Shown here in pieces: positions 35,622 through 49,130 of a stretch of 64,000 bases of DNA. The notes below the pieces were generated by a model, which made no database searches, was not told the DNA's origin, and saw nothing but the letters and a program-made list of their open reading frames with translations. The first letter of the stretch is position 1. Each line of letters begins with the position of its first letter. Location: contig JAKTNV010000009.1 of NCBI GenBank assembly GCA_022747635.1, forward strand, positions 67,474,677-67,538,676, in the 5' to 3' direction. The translations under genes were made by a program, and so were the position numbers. The stretch comes from Hetaerina americana. Lineage: Eukaryota; Arthropoda; Insecta; Odonata; Calopterygidae.

Positions 35622-35702
<81 letters not shown>

Positions 35703-35730
35703 TAGTTCTAGTTTTAACTTTTAGAAGAGC

Positions 35731-35736
<6 letters not shown>
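35546..35736. repeat. 32-bp perfect inverted repeat around a (TA)n tract
   Basis: The left arm (35546-35577, beginning TATTGTGCTCTTCTAAAAGT) and the right arm (35705-35736) are exact inverse copies. Between them are about 50 bp of unique sequence and (TA)n at 35630-35695. The right arm is followed directly by another (TA)n. Confidence 0.9.
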
Positions 35737-35804
<68 letters not shown>

Positions 35805-35881
35805 CTGTTTTATATCGTGTATATATATATATATATAAAGCTGTTTTATCTCGTGTATATATATATATATATATATATATC
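35737..35881. repeat. (TA)n tracts with tandem AAGCTGTTTTAT units
   Basis: (TA)n lies at 35737-35801. Then AAGCTGTTTTATATCGTG and AAGCTGTTTTATCTCGTG are each followed by (TA)n, ending at 35880. Confidence 0.9.
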
Positions 35882-36830
35882 AAGTGAGATAAATATGCCT
35901 AAAAAACCTTAATTAAGTGAGCTATAAAACATAATGCTGAAGATAAGCATAAGCCATCATTCGATAACATGGAATTTGATGTCTACTAAAACTCTTTGAA
36001 AAAATATGGACAATAAACAAAGCTTTCATTTAATTTAACTTGACCAAAGCACGCGACTGGTATTTCTGATTGTCACCTGACGTTAGAATATGAGTTGTGC
36101 TTAACATTAATGTAAGATTACACGTTGTAATTCAAACATATTCAACGGGAGCAAATTATAAGATTCAGCGAGCAAATAAAAACCTGAACAGGAAACTTTG
36201 GAGGGATGAATTATGACCATAGAGACCTTGACATGTTTAGGATAGACGCAAGCCATTGCGAAAAAAAATCGCCTCTTTATTCTACGAGGAATCCCCATTG
36301 TCGACAATACACGAAGAATCCGGCAATCGGCGATTCCTCTCACACTGTTTCAGGGGGTCAAATAAAATCCGAAATACTAACTAAAACTAAAAATAATTAA
36401 TGAAAATGATTATCACGATATTCTCCTTAACGGTAGAAGATAAATTTGAGAGGATTTTGACCCATAGTCAACTTTTGAAGAACTCAAATAACTTAAGTTG
36501 GTGACTTTTCTAGCATCCATTTTATATTTTGGTACAATTACGTTTATGCCTAGTCTATTCCAATTAAATACGATTACAATGTCACTCAGGTATATTAATA
36601 CAGGAATATTTAACCATTAAAAGGTTTGATAAAATATTTGCCCATCTACGTCCAATGAAATCCTTATAAACCTGCCCATATATGAGAAAAACCGCTCTTG
36701 CTCTTAACGTGTCAGGGTGACAAATCCTTAAATAAACGACGTGGCTCACTGAGTCGACTGACTTAATTCGTCTCAACTGCCTCTACTGGAAACGAATGCG
36801 TCTGGGAGCCGAAAATAATGACGAAAACAG
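35882..36830. other. non-coding stretch
   Basis: No gene is supported here. Confidence 0.5.
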
Positions 36831-37130
36831 GAAGATTCTTGCCAAGAAAGCGAGGCTCACACACTGCCCGGGCGATTCCCCCGGGAAGGGTTGCGACCTC
36901 ACCCGGACAGAGAGCAGCAGCGTCTATCCGACCATTACGGTCTCGTGCAATTACGTCCGATGATGCATGGTCACTCTCGATGCCCACACTCCTGGAAGCC
37001 AACCCAACCTAGTTTTGACTCATCTCCCTTCAACCCACCCCCGCGTCACTGGCCGAGCCTCCCGCAGAAGCCCCCCCCCCCCAATAGTCCATCCGAGAAG
37101 GGGGAGAGAAGGAAGTGAACACGGGTTAAA
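36831..37130. other. GC-rich island
   Basis: Several CpGs and a run of eleven C (about 37071-37081) are present. Three overlapping open frames on both strands are compositional. Confidence 0.55.
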
Positions 37131-37764
37131 AGAATCGTCGCTGGCGACGGGAAATACCAGCAGCACGAGACCGTTCCAAGTGGTGACTCGTGAAAGGAAG
37201 AGTTTCGTAAAAATGACGCTTGGAATTTGATGGTATTAGCGATTTCCGAGGAAAAATGATGGCCGAGGAGCCGGGAGTCTCCCGTCTCGGCGAGTGTCCT
37301 CCTAAGTTTCGAGGGCGAGAAATCGATTTTGTGGCATTGGTTTAAAGCTGCTAATTTCTACAAATTAATAGGGTTCGGGACAGGGCGAGGAAGAGAGCTT
37401 TTTCGTGTCGCTTTCGACTCGACAGTTTGAATGACGGCATGGATGTATGAGTTCCAAGGCGTATATTCGGACTCATAACCTCAAAATGATTTTCGTTCCT
37501 GCACAGGAAGTTGATCTTATGAGACAAAAATTCGAGCTTCGCATGCTGAAAATATGACTAATGACGAAAAGTAGGATATAAAATCAACTTGATTTTTATT
37601 CCTTCACTTGCAAAAAAAATTCATTTCCCACTCGCCGAAAGTGCTAGGCGCAAGCTTGAAATCAACTCAATTATTAACTCGATAGGAACTTATCCGATCA
37701 ACATTTTTCGAACTTGAAACATCGGAAGGAAAATTTAAGTTCTTTCTTTAACAGTTAAATCAAC
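37131..37764. other. non-coding stretch
   Basis: I see no feature here that I can support. Confidence 0.5.
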
Positions 37765-37875
37765 AGCAACAATTTCAGAATGTAAAATTCACTCGCCTTG
37801 TCCGGGATTCGACCCCGGATCCCTCAATGTCCGGTCGAGTGCTTTGCCCAGTTACGCTATCTTTCTTTGGAATTA
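37765..37875 (-). repeat. SINE-B copy with tRNA-like head
   Basis: On the minus strand, GCAAAGCACTCGACCGGACA, TTGAGGGATCCGGGGTCGAA and GCGAGTGAATTTTACATTCT match the 6548 copy. The T arm (TCCGG/CCGGA) is kept. Confidence 0.7.
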
Positions 37876-39079
37876 GTTAAGTAATAGCTAAGCGTTGGGA
37901 AAGGTCGTGATCAAAGACTCATCTTTATAGTCAATCCAACGAACATAATCAATATTATGCGACCACTCGGGCGATTTAATATTTTCGCCCTAAAGTTCGA
38001 CAAATATGGATTTATACGGAAGGCCTTTCGGGAGGCAATGAACTTTAATTAGAAAAAGTTTATGATTTATGGCGAAACCGTACGTTCTCCTTAAGAGTGG
38101 CGTAGCCGAGTCTTCCGCATTGGTAACAATATAGATAAAACTCGAAGAAACAGTATTCAAAGGGAAAGTTGGAATGCTCGCGACAAGTAGATTTTTTCAA
38201 GACTGGTAGTTCGGTATCCGAAGGGAAGGAATGAAATATTGGAAGGTTTCTCCGCATTCATGAAGACAACTCACTCTTATGCCCATCGCGGAGTAAAGCG
38301 AAGCGTGCATAAATCAAGATTTTAATAGAAAGACACTCCTGCGATCGAAGAAAAAGAACGGCGGATTCCGATGCTTACATTCTCTGGAAGGTTTCATCCT
38401 TGAGTTCAAGAAACATAAATACGTACTAGGCACTGTTCAGCGCTCACACTGCTATCTAGCACCATCGGTGTCCCCAAGACTTCATCTCGAGGTCTCACAA
38501 GCAAGATATTTTTATGCTTCCAAACCCACCGCAAGGACACTTTTGACCCTTGAGTCCGCTAAATATCGCGTAACAAAACAAACATCGCATTTATTTTGAG
38601 TAAATCAATATCGAGGGTTACTGAAACGAGATATTTAGTTTTCTATTTGGGTCACGACAAATACCACGAGCCTCGTTCGCATAATTAATTGCGGCGAATG
38701 ACTGATTAAGGCACCACATCGATGGCCATGACAAACGAGCAATGCATTAAGAACAAAAAAAATAAAACAAATGGCATGCATGATACTAGACCAGAAGTCC
38801 ACGGTCTGACGCAAACAAAAATTGCCCGCGTTAGCGATAAATAACCTATCATTACGTTGCCACCACAGAGTATTGAGGAATAATATGATATACGCGTATG
38901 TATGTATATATATATGTATATTTGAGATATATACATATGTAATATTATGTATCATATTTTATATTCCCGGTCAAGGAAATATTTTTGCACCTTTGATCTG
39001 CTTGATTCCGCCTTCCCCACCTCTCCTGTGTTCGTCCTTTGTAAGTGCTCCTATCCATTTTCCTATGTCTGTATCGTTG
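37876..39079. other. non-coding stretch
   Basis: No gene is supported. A short TATGTATATATATATGTATA run lies at about 38900. Confidence 0.5.
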
Positions 39080-39083
39080 TGAA

Positions 39084-40579
<1,496 letters not shown>

Positions 40580-40825
40580 GACTCGATGGTCGGTTTGATA
40601 GTGGCTACCAACGGCATGTGAAATTTGCACATCAAGGTAAGGGGGCCTTTTCCTTTCTCTGTGCCTTCTGTAGTTTCCCAAGAAGCTCTGCTACACGTAA
40701 AATCACACCGCGTGGACAAATGGTGAAGCTGAGGGTGCCCAGAGACGTTAGCGGGAATCGAACACCGGGCCTCAAGTACGAGTAAGTAGCCCAGCGCTCT
40801 ACCCACTGAACTACCCCAACTCCTT
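40580..40825 (-). repeat. SINE-A copy with intact pol III boxes
   Basis: The minus-strand head has TAGTTCAGTGGGTAGAGCGC (A box) and CGGTGTTCGATTCCCGC (B box). The body follows with GTGATTTT-like and CACAGAGAAAGGAAAAGGCC segments. The open frame 40564-40806 is antisense within the repeat. Confidence 0.75.
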
Positions 40826-41429
40826 CAGTTAACCCTCGTCATACTTCAAGCTTATTTCCGTTAAAATTCTTAACTTAAGTTGAACAAGAAAAGTAACGAA
40901 GTGAGCCTTTACGCAACGACTTGATAAATGGAGTTGCGAAATGGGATGAGGAATGAATGGTACTTACACGCTATTTATACGACGGGAAAATAGAACTGTC
41001 ACGGATGTCTGAATACAAATGAGGCAAGCAATAAAGCGTGTGGAGATAAAAAGGTTGGAAATAAAATACAATTCAATAGATTAAATTAAAATGGCTGATA
41101 CACCACAAGAGAAAGGAACACTGAAGTTCTTCAGAGTGAGAGTTGTAAAAACATATTAACACTAAATAATAGTGTTGTTAAGGATCAGATGCAGTTCATC
41201 CACATTTCCTGGATAGAAGTTGTTGAGGAGAATACCAAATGAAATTTATTGGAACTTGATTTCCTCCTTCAGTGTTTTCCTGAAGTATGGTAACTAAAAA
41301 AATCAAAGGTTAACTACCTACAAGTGTGGAGATATTTTATCCCTAAGGCAACGAAGTATGGAATATTGAGAGAAAAATTCTACCGCTTCATGCTAACATT
41401 CTTTTCCATAATATATTATCGCGATGTGT

Positions 41430-41530
41430 GAATTTTACACGACGTTGAACATTGGGTATCGATATTGGGTAACCTCTACCGTCACCTTACAAAACCGACC
41501 TTCGGGTTGATTACTGTGTTTATGGTTTCT
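41430..41530 (+). repeat. SINE-A 3' fragment
   Basis: GATGTGTGAATTTTACACGA, GGGTAACCTCTACCGTCACC and ACCGACCTTCGGGTTGATTA match the 3' half of the 6245 copy. Confidence 0.65.
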
Positions 41531-41587
41531 ATGTATTTTTATTTTATCGCAGTAGTTTTAGGGGAAGCAACCGACAACTATGGTCAT

Positions 41588-41838
41588 TTGCGCTGTTAGG
41601 GATGGATGGGAAAGGAGGAAGGATTAAGAGACACTCGGGGTCGGAATTAGCCAACTCTTAACGAAAGGGGCCCGGGGTTTAACGTCCCGTCCTACGAACA
41701 GCGTACTCACTCTCAACTAAGCACTTCAAATAGGGATCGGGATGACACTGAAAAATTATCTGCCGGTTCCAGGATTCGAACCCGGACCCTCTCGGTGGGA
41801 AACCAGTACGTTAGCCACCGCACCATCCCTATCCCCCA
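41588..41838 (-). repeat. tRNA-headed SINE-like repeat, fourth family
   Basis: On the minus strand, GATGGTGCGGTGGCTAACGT (A-box region) is followed by GGGTCCGGGTTCGAATCCTG (B box in a T arm), within a 74-nt tRNA-like head. The body after it contains no SINE-A or SINE-B sequence. AGGGATGG-like words at both ends may be the target duplication. Confidence 0.5.
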
Positions 41839-44384
41839 TTTTCTTTATTTTTATATTCAGTATGTTTATTTATTTATGTGCATATATATTTTTCTATACA
41901 TATATTTCTTAAGGACATTGATGAGTTACGCAGTTAATGAAACAGATACTTATTTTTTTTATCTCCACCGATAAATGAGAGGCAAAAATGTGGGGATGGA
42001 TAGAGGAAAGGCATCCCTCAACGATCTCATCTTCTAAAAAGTAAATAGTCGAAAAAACTTTCTACACACAGTTGGAGGGATCATAAATTAACAGGGGTAA
42101 AAAAAATACATTTTCGACAAAATCAAATTACCCGCTTCGCTCAAGAAGTTAATCATTTGTAGCTACGGACTGCGGTTGCCACACTGAGGAATTGCCAAAC
42201 TCGTTCCGAGGCAAAGAATGTGATGCACTTTTCCTGCATATTACTTGCATAAAAAATAAACTTTTATTAGCCCCTTCTACCTTTCATTAACATTAGCATC
42301 TTACGAAAAAAATATTACTGAAAAGGTTAAAGGGAGAAGCAATCCCTATACTTCTACAGCTACAAAAGAAGAGTCCCAATTCTTTGACAAATTTCCTTGA
42401 GGATCAATGGTTGAGAATGACTTTAGATTTCTCTTGGAATAAAAGGACAAGGAATATTTTTTTAATTTTGCCCCGAGAGGTACAAGTCAGTCACATGCAA
42501 ACATACCTATTAGGAGACTACTATCCAAGAGACTTATTTGGGTTGGAATGGATCATAAGAGTAGTGCAGGAGAGATCACTTCTTCAATGGACCAATAAGC
42601 ATTTCTCTAGAGACCGCACGTGCCTCCTTGTTGTCACAAGGAGAAATTTAATTGACGAACAATAAATATTCATGATTGATATCCCAATCAGGAGTCCTTT
42701 TTGTTTTGCTATATAGCCTGTCTTAAGTCCACACATCGGCATCTTCATTTCGCTTATAGACAAAGGTGTCGTTTTATGAGTGATTTCATTACACCCCCGC
42801 ATTAGTCACGAGTTAGCGGTTTAGACACATATGCCATTATTTCCAGGCGTTAATGAAACTAGCATAATGAACCAGTGATTCGTTTTGTAACCTACAACAA
42901 ATCAACTTCCTAAAACAGCAAATAAATTGGAATTCCAAAAAGGCGATATATTTATGCATCAAATTCAACAAGAAGTAATTCAATTCTTCGAGGGAAAAGT
43001 AAAGACCCTAGTTTGGGGGTAATTACACTGCTTTATCACGCAATAATAGCTATTTCTTCGACAATATATTTTCAAATAACCAATGCCTTTGGTAAGGCCA
43101 TTTTTAAGATTTAAGATTAAGTGGTAAGATTTTTATCTTTTTTCGTAGTTCAGGAAAGCGTGGCAATAAACAGGAACCAACTCAGTGAAACGAGGAAGAA
43201 GTCGAAAGTAAATACGACGCCTTCGTAATATTAGAGGGTAACTTCTCATCTTCATTCTTCTCCAAGGATTCAATATTACTATTTTTCCACCATTTTAATT
43301 CCTGTAGATTTCAAAAACATATTCTCTTCCCAACATTCCGCACATAACTAAATTCCAAGAGCTTAAATAGTACATAATTTCGAGAGTGGATTTGATGTTC
43401 CTTTTATAAGTATCTATTCGGAGAAAAGTTTGCGAACTTTTCTGCGTTGAAAGTATTTCTGTGTGGAGCTGAGACATGGACTATAAAGAAGAAAGATAAG
43501 AAGTAAGGCCAAAGTTCTGAGATGTGGTTGTGGAGGAAAATAGAGAATCTCAACAGGAGCAACCAAATGAGAAATGAATAAGTGCCATGAAGAATTGGAG
43601 AGGGAAGATGTATTTCGAAAAGCATAACAAAAGGGAAGTAGACATGACTTTGGTATATATTGCAAATGGGATATTTACAAAGACGAATCACGGAAGGAAA
43701 GGTACGTAAGAGAAAGAAAAGATGAAGAAAAAGGCCCAGTATGCTGTAAAACATATAGAGAAGAAGGAGTTAAGAACAGCGCACGTCTCTTGGATATTGG
43801 AGAACCTATTGCTGACTATAACTAAAGATGAATTTAATTCTAACAGCCATTTAAGACAAAAATAAACAAGAAATGCAATGCCTAGTTGGCAAATCATTCT
43901 ACTCCCTTAAGTATTTGTTCGCTGACTTTAAGATGATCTACCATTTAGTTATTATACGACAATAAACACATTGAAAAATGTTTTACCACGTAATGCACAG
44001 AAAAAAATAGATGAATGGGTGCAAAAACCTTATTTTAACGGTCTGTCGAATTATTCCGGGCCACCCAATTCACCGTCAGAGAAACCCTAGCAACGATAGA
44101 GAATTTCTACGTAGACAAATGACGACAATGTTATATTATAAATTAGGGTGAAATAACATTAATAGTTGAGGGATGAATTACAACTTAGTGTCGTGTTTTT
44201 TTCCGACAGTCCATAAGGAATACTTTCGAGAGTACTTCTCTCATCTAAAATTGTGTGAACAAAATCCCATGAACTGGAATCAGAAATGCAAGTAACTCGG
44301 TATGGATTCTCGAACGGTATAAACCGCGTCCATCGGTCAAAATTTTCCACCGAAGGCGAATGCGATCGATAAGATTTCGCGCTT
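41839..44384. other. non-coding stretch
   Basis: Open frames such as 42384-42665 (plus) and 43404-43754 (minus) lack domains; the latter is Phe/Leu-rich from purine-rich plus-strand DNA. No gene is supported. Confidence 0.5.
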
Positions 44385-44850
44385 GACCGACGGACGGCAC
44401 ACGAGAACAACAAAGGGAGGAGGGGGGGGGACATCGGGAGGCGTGTTGAAGCGAAATAAAAAGCATGGCAGCAATCCCAGCGAAACTTCTTCTTCCCGTT
44501 CATCCCCGAGAGGGAGAAATCCTTTTGTGACCAGTTTGAAGCTCTTTGCAGGCGACGGGGAGAAGGGAGGACACGTCCGCTGGGAGGAGGTCGCGGAGAT
44601 ATGTAGTTGTAGGCGGTGGAAGAGGAGAAGATATACGGAGGAGGTGAGGAGGGGTGGAGGGAGAGGGGAGCGGTCCAGAGTCAGAGAGCGAGTGGAGGAA
44701 GGAGGGGTGGAGATGGAAGCGAAAGCGGAGGCCCTGACCTGGTGAAGTCCGCATGACCAGTCTCCCTGGAAGAGGGGCGATAGGAGGGAGGGGAAGGAGC
44801 AAGTGTGGGAGAGAGGAGAGGGGTGGGATGGTGGGAGAAGGAAAACCAGT
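44385..44850. other. long polypurine island
   Basis: About 460 bp of plus strand are strongly G/A-biased (GGAGGTGAGGAGGGGTGGAG and similar). This produces the largest open frame in the window on the minus strand (44337-45011, 224 codons, Ser/Pro/Leu-rich) as a compositional artefact. Confidence 0.7.
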
Positions 44851-45963
44851 TTCCACAATACCTTTTCCATGAGTTCATTAAAATAACTCGAATACAACCC
44901 GCGCGCGTCCATTCCATCGCGTTTCGGGCCGAAAAATTGCACGGGAAAAATATGACGAAACGTGCCCGCGAATGCGAGGTTACGGGGATCGTGATGCGAT
45001 CTCACGCGCACGGAATCCGAAGGATTTTGTCAAAAGAAATGAGAGATTTTTTTCCGTACGTAGAACTGACGAAAAAATGGGATTAACGCAAGGGACCAGG
45101 AAACCATTACGACGGCAACATTTCATGATGAGACATTGGTTTCGAACAGGGAAACGGTTCGTACGTGCGTGAAATTGGGTCCAGGTTCCGAGGAGGAAGG
45201 TGTATTAAGTTCTAATAATCGATCCCGCAGTAAACACACATCGCCAAATAACACCTTCAAGAGTTTTTTTGTTCAATGAAAAAACCTTAGATTTTATCCG
45301 CGCCGTCGACGTACAATCGTTTGAAAGAAAAGGGAGAGGAAAGTTTATCCTGTTTCATTTGCTCTTTTCCTCCTGGTTTACTAATGCTCTCTCCAGCCTA
45401 CGAAACGAGTTCTCCCAGCACAAAGCTTTCACGTATCAGCGATGGACGACCTTCATCGTGCGTGGCGTACTTAGAATTTTCTGTAAATTTGGAGATAATA
45501 TCGCCGAACACACCTATCGCTTGAGGATGAACCATTATATACGTTCTTTTTTGCGTTTCTGATGAAATAAGCGTCACGACCTGAACTGCTCTTGGTCAAC
45601 CAGCGGCAAAACCTGCGATCGTAGAAGTTACGAAACGTCCCATCTTGTTTCAGGAAAAAAAATCATATCATTCAAAAATTAATATTTCATTGAGAACGAG
45701 AAAAAAATGTCGGCGCTAAATCTTCCTAGCGATAAACCACCACGAAGGTATGACACATAAATTTGGCTATAATTTTAATATCGACGCCCGAGAAGGGATA
45801 TTCAAACTTTAATTTTAACCGGGCAACATTTATTTATGTGCATTTAAATTCAGACCATTTCAATTTGATTAAATGTGGAGAAAATTTTAAAACTCAAGAC
45901 CAGATTTTCCTTGTCAGTGAGTTCTGATAAATGGGGACCTCGGGAGAGTATGGAGAAAGTATG

Positions 45964-45965
<2 letters not shown>
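44851..45965. other. non-coding stretch
   Basis: No supported gene is visible. Confidence 0.5.

Positions 45966-46008
<43 letters not shown>
45966..46008. repeat. (TA)n microsatellite
   Basis: About 21 TA units are followed by the element at 46009. Confidence 0.97.
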
Positions 46009-46010
<2 letters not shown>

Positions 46011-46120
46011 CCGGTGGATTCTAGAGGGCTAAGAAACCAGTCTCATTTTACTCACGTAGCACTTCTGCTTTCATGAGCTTCATAGCTTTGATTCGAGTGG
46101 GCATAGAACTGTCATCAGTC
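46009..46120 (-). repeat. probable single-arm hairpin element next to (TA)n
   Basis: Read on the minus strand, AGCTATGAAGCTCATGAAAG, GCTACGTGAGTAAAATGAGA and CTGGTTTCTTAGCCC lead into (TA)n. The order ATGA, short stem, GAAAGC, CGTGAGT, T-rich, (TA)n parallels the copies at 20311 and 23090, but the stem is weak. Confidence 0.4.
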
Positions 46121-47669
46121 CTGATTTCGAGCTGTGAGCTTCAAAACAGTTGACAACACTGAAACACAGAGAAAGTGAATAACTCGGGTATGAGGGAAAA
46201 CGAATTTACAAAAACAACGAGAAGCGAAGAAAAAATATTTCCGGCACTAAACACATCAAGGAAGGGATGTGTAATCCATATGTAAATTTCAGCCTCGAAA
46301 GTGAAATGTGAACGAGCGCAGAATCCAGAGGCAACTTCACACGCGACCAGGATCCAAATGGGAAGACGGCATTGTCATCTTTAGAGATTGTGACACAACG
46401 TTCAGTACGTAAAATTAAGTCGATGTTAGTTAGTAGAAGTGAAGTGAGTTTTGTCCTTCACAAGCATTTTCTTAAGTATATTGCGGATGTACTAATGAAA
46501 TATATCTTTACCTTTTTAGTGTCTTGTGTTTTAAGAATACATGTATACTTACTTTTTCTTCTTCTTCCAACGAATGCTTATTTTATTTGATCGTCTTTGT
46601 CAGTCATTAGAAAGAAATGGTCGCAAATCATGTATATTAGGGAAAACTTCATTCTTACGATATGTATGGCGTTACAAATATTGGCGAGTTACGCCATTAG
46701 AATCGCATGTCGACTGAAATTTGTGGAAGAGAGATCTTTAACTTCGTGAATGGAAAGTAACCTTGGAAAACAAAAAAGAAATTCGGTTACACTATTATTA
46801 ATCCGCTCCCTTTCATAATGCTTTATAATGCGTCAACAAACAATACATAATTTCATCTGTTATAAATGCAATAAATTTAGTCAAAATTAACCGAAGGGAT
46901 TAATCAAGAATGAGCACTAAGTAAACCAACGCGCAATGTTATGATTTTTAGGCTTGTTTCGAGTATCGTATTAGTTTCATCGCTTCAGTGTCCCGCAATT
47001 GATAATTAAAATATGCTCTTCTGAAAAGAAAGATGAGATCTTTCAGATAAGGGATCTTAAGTGCTAACGACTGTACCAACCAATATCGCTATCTTTCCGT
47101 GGGAAAAGGAGGTAAAATAATTCCAGGGACTTTTCCCAATATTTGCCATTGTAAGGTTCAACGTACGTAGGTTAAAGGCTACGAAAGAACCGTATCCTCG
47201 GATGCTCGTTCGAAACGGCTCGTGGAAGCGAAGGATTGGACGAATGTTACAAATACTCTTTGGTAGAATATAAGAACGAGCCCCTGACCCAAAATCAAGT
47301 ATGTTGAACTTCGCTCATGCTGTTGAAAGATTGTTATCTTCCTTCGTGCCGGGTCACGGCCGGGATTATCTGCCTTCGGTTTCACGGGAAGAGCCCATTG
47401 AGATTTAACACATTTACGATTTCACCTCGTGGAGTGGTGTTAAACTGCTGACAACCTTAGTCCACATAACCACACTAAATCGGAAGATTTGACCACACGG
47501 ATAAAATAACGGAAATAGACGTACTCCGAGCACGGATAGATTTAAGCAAATGCTCCCTCGCACTAACTTGACGAAACAAAGGTCAATAGCTCAGAAAATG
47601 CTCGATCGAAAAACTTAATTGCCCTCTGACAGTCCTCTCACAAACACATTTACAACAACGGAGTTATAA
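46121..47669. other. non-coding stretch
   Basis: No gene or known repeat is recognised in this 1.5 kb. Confidence 0.5.
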
Positions 47670-47872
47670 ATTCACACACGATGGTCTTAAGGGTGACCAG
47701 TTCTTTCCATTCCCTGTGCCGTCTGCGATTTTCCCGGAAGATCTGTGCCCGAAAAATCACACAGTTCGAGTGAAGTTTATGGTGCTCAAAAGGGGTAACC
47801 GGGAATCGAATCCAGGACCACAAAAATCAGCATCCCAGCTCTCTACCCACTGAACTATCACGTCCCGTCATG
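47670..47872 (-). repeat. SINE-A copy
   Basis: The minus-strand head has TAGTTCAGTGGGTAGAGAGC and TGGATTCGATTCCCGG, then the SINE-A body (CCGGGAAAATCGCAGACGGC, CACAGGGAATGG). Confidence 0.65.
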
Positions 47873-48305
47873 TTACGTCTCCAAAGGCTGCAAGATGTCA
47901 GGTAAATGGCTCCCTTTAAGTTTGATAATTTATTTTTTTGTCATTTCGTATAGCAAGCAACGTGAAAGCATTGATTTTGAGGGGTGATTTTGCTGATCGT
48001 TATGGAGACTTCATCAGACTTCTCCTTAACAATTTCTAACCTCACAATAATCACGAATGTGAAGTCGGACGTCGCTTCCTCCAAACAAACTGATTAATTT
48101 CACTCATTGGTAAAAGTATCCACTTTGAACGTGAAACTTAGTCATGCTGCAGTCAGAAGGAAACTGGTGGCGTGCATTCCCGCAGAGTGGTGTACATTAT
48201 TAGATTTGTCGCTCAAGTTGAATGATTGGAGAGTACCGAGTCGGATATAGAGATAATTTGAGATGCTCCTGAGTGAAAACAAAGGCATCACTCCATCAAA
48301 TTTTC

Positions 48306-48385
48306 ACTTGATGATGCATACTAGTTCCTCAGAGAAGCATCGAAACCAGTTGTAATGAAAATATTATCATGTGGAGAATTGCAAG
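48306..48385 (+). repeat. Penelope-like terminal repeat fragment, degenerate hammerhead-like core
   Basis: CTTGATGA (48307-48314), a GATGC/GCATC stem with a 17-nt loop, then GAAAC (48342-48346), CAGTTGTAATGAAAATATTA and CATGTGGAGAA. The latter part aligns with CTAGGTCGTAATAAAAATAT and ATGTGGAACAA of the 9728 palindrome. Confidence 0.55.
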
Positions 48386-48454
48386 CCTGTTCCTAGTCAT
48401 GGTGAAACAGCTCCACCACATGACACCTGATTCCGTAACATTTGTTAGAATGAG

Positions 48455-49130
48455 AACGTAGAAGTTCCGGGACTGTTGTGTCCCGACTCCTGTGGGAGAA
48501 ACCGCGGGTAAACGCAAGTATGGCCTGCGTCGGTAGTTTCCCGAGACGTGCCCACTGAGCAATACCAACTCGCCGTTACGGAACGGGGGAGGAGAGAGGG
48601 GGGGGGGATAAACATTGGAGTCCATCCCGGCTTTACAACCAGCGCTGCTCGTTAATTGCCCGTGCCGTGATTTCTTGAACTTTCGATTCCGCGGATTCGT
48701 GCCTACCTTATAAAGCGGATAATGAATACTTCCACTTTCCGGTTCTGCGATCGGCTAAGTGAAAGATCAGCAAAGGGGAAAGAAATCTCCGTGAAGAGAA
48801 AGCGGGGGATCGCTTTGGGGGGGGGGGGTTAGGGAAGAGGGATGTCATTTCCGAGGAAGATCCCCTCCCTCGGGATTTTTAAGACGGGCGTCGAACGCAA
48901 ATCGATCGCCGCGGGGTGCCTCGCGGAAGACGCTCTGAAGCCGGCTCCTGCTCCCGGCGCTCCGTGCTGCACCGATGTCGCCGGCGGAGACCGTCTCGTC
49001 CGGGAGTAATCCCGGCCGCAGCTCGAGGACGGGAAACACGTCCCGGCGACGGGGAATTCATGCCCAGAAGCATTCTAGGGCATCGGGGAAGGGCCGAGGA
49101 AGCTTTCCCCTGCCGTCAATGGACGACTGC
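48455..49130. other. GC-rich island, CpG-dense at 48880-49080
   Basis: A G run (GGGGGGGGGG at about 48819) precedes a CpG-dense block without simple repeats. Open frames on both strands are in shadow positions. It is a candidate CpG-rich regulatory or first-exon region, but I see no promoter motif I can defend. The left part (48470-48580) contains a tRNA-like stretch too decayed to assign. Confidence 0.4.

Noticed and set aside
44337..45011. 224-codon minus-strand open frame, the longest in the window
   Set aside because: Ser/Pro/Leu-rich composition comes from the polypurine tract; neighbouring frames are open as well and no domain is visible.
47990..48070. Possible further hammerhead-like core (CTGATGAAGTCTCC on minus)
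   Set aside because: The GAAAC half is replaced by CAAAATC and the stem does not pair, so it was too weak to list.
48470..48580. tRNA-like SINE head on the minus strand
   Set aside because: Only an A-box-like stretch (GGTATTGCTCAGTGGGCACG) is visible; no B box or body.
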